From Methanobrevibacter millerae (GTDB taxonomy: Archaea; Methanobacteriota; Methanobacteria; Methanobacteriales; Methanobacteriaceae), in contig NZ_CP011266.1 of NCBI RefSeq assembly GCF_001477655.1, positions 2,464,001-2,528,000 of the forward strand: DNA of 64,000 nucleotides. The letters are read 5' to 3'. Position numbers and translations under genes: made by a program. The notes below the pieces were generated by a model. It was not told where the DNA came from. It did not search any database and worked only from the letters and a program-made list of their open reading frames with translations. This document shows positions 63,554 through 64,000 of the stretch, one piece after another (positions within the stretch are counted from its first letter, which is position 1; every line of letters starts with the position of its first letter).

Positions 63554-64000
63554 CTATTCCACAATTGTAATAGTATTCATACTAAGTATAGATGAATAAT
63601 ATTCATCATCAATAGTACCGAATAAGAAATTATCCTTAAATCCTACTGGGAGTTGCTGGCCGATTTGTACAAGACCGTTTGCATCAGGATATGCACCATA
63701 AGTAGTGCCGTTGAAGTAAAGAATACCATAATGCTCACCGGTTATAGGATTACCTGAATTTTTCTCATGTAAGTAGAATTGAATAGGTTGACCGTATTTA
63801 ACTTCAGAACTTACCAATTTTACAGTTGGAGTAATTCTTACTTTAATAAGGTTGGATAATTTACAGTTTTCAAATTCTGCTGTGATAACATAATTACCTG
63901 GCCTTAAATTAATAGTTAATGATGCGGTACCGTTTTCATCACTGGTTCTGGTATACATTACACCATTGATATTGAATTTAACTTCTTTATTTTTAGCTAA
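63554..64000 (-). CDS. Adhesin-like protein, C-terminal part (N-terminus outside window)
   Basis: The visible 148 codons are the end of a larger protein; the frame stays open to the window edge. It begins inside a repeat of the type seen in the two giant adhesins (KFNINGVMYTRTSDENGTA, then NLRPGNYVITAEF) and then has a different final domain of about 90 residues: KLVSSEVKYGQPIQFYLHEK, YGILYFNGTTYGAYPDANG, and a tail ending in NTITIVE. The repeat connects it to the adhesin family of Methanobrevibacter, so it is probably secreted. Its signal peptide and main domains lie to the right of the window. Confidence 0.85.
   Translation of the reverse strand, partial: LAKNKEVKFNINGVMYTRTSDENGTASLTINLRPGNYVITAEFENCKLSNLIKVRITPTVKLVSSEVKYGQPIQFYLHEKNSGNPITGEHYGILYFNGTTYGAYPDANGLVQIGQQLPVGFKDNFLFGTIDDEYYSSILSMNTITIVE

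Noticed and set aside
1-64000. tRNA or rRNA genes
   Set aside because: No cloverleaf-like GC-rich segment or rRNA-like stretch was noticed in any gap on either strand. A covariance-model search would be decisive.

Overview
The window looks like a chromosome segment of a host-associated methanogenic archaeon of the Methanobrevibacter type. The DNA is very AT-rich. It carries a methanogenesis marker protein 11 gene, an archaeal-type leuC-leuD-leuB set, a tandem-duplicated PurE, a UbiD decarboxylase of the kind used in the archaeal mevalonate route, and giant adhesin-like proteins built of repeats. The species cannot be decided from the sequence alone. No rRNA, tRNA or CRISPR array was found.

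Region 1 (1-29.5 kb) is a large surface-polysaccharide locus, nearly all on the minus strand. From its promoter side it reads rmlD, a barnase-type ribonuclease with its barstar inhibitor, an ABC-2 polysaccharide exporter (permease and ATPase), rmlA, rmlC, rmlB, and then a long run of glycosyltransferases. These include GT2 and GT4 enzymes, two DUF616 domains and a TagB/TagF-like glycerophosphotransferase. One GT2 lies on the plus strand inside the run. A plus-strand UDP-ManNAc dehydrogenase (wecC) is divergent from rmlD and faces two DUF2264 paralogues. Together these genes could make dTDP-L-rhamnose and UDP-ManNAcA, assemble a complex phosphate-containing glycan and export it through the ABC transporter. 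Several glycosyltransferases share a small N-terminal repeat module and look reshuffled.

Region 2 (29.7-36.3 kb, plus strand) is mostly core metabolism: leuC, leuD, leuB, a two-domain glycosyltransferase placed 4 bases after leuB, a 32-residue membrane peptide, ribH and methanogenesis marker 11. It ends in a clear hairpin.

Region 3 (36.3-52 kb) is envelope-related: a GpgS-like glucosyltransferase fused to membrane and exterior segments, two giant adhesin-like proteins with papain-family peptidase domains and repeat tails, a polytopic GT-C-like membrane protein bracketed by decayed insertion sequences, and a secreted glycoside-hydrolase-like protein. Region 4 (52-59.3 kb) has tex, an inactivated IS630-family element, and a second small surface-glycan operon (acyltransferase, DUF2142, gtrA). 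Region 5 (59.4-64 kb) has tandem purE, ubiD, an AmrS-type radical SAM gene, thiL and the end of a third adhesin-like protein running off the edge.

The most striking item is the archaeal barnase-barstar pair at 24.3-25.0 kb. It has a complete set of recognisable catalytic residues and an N-terminal export signal, and it sits inside the rhamnose/exporter operon.
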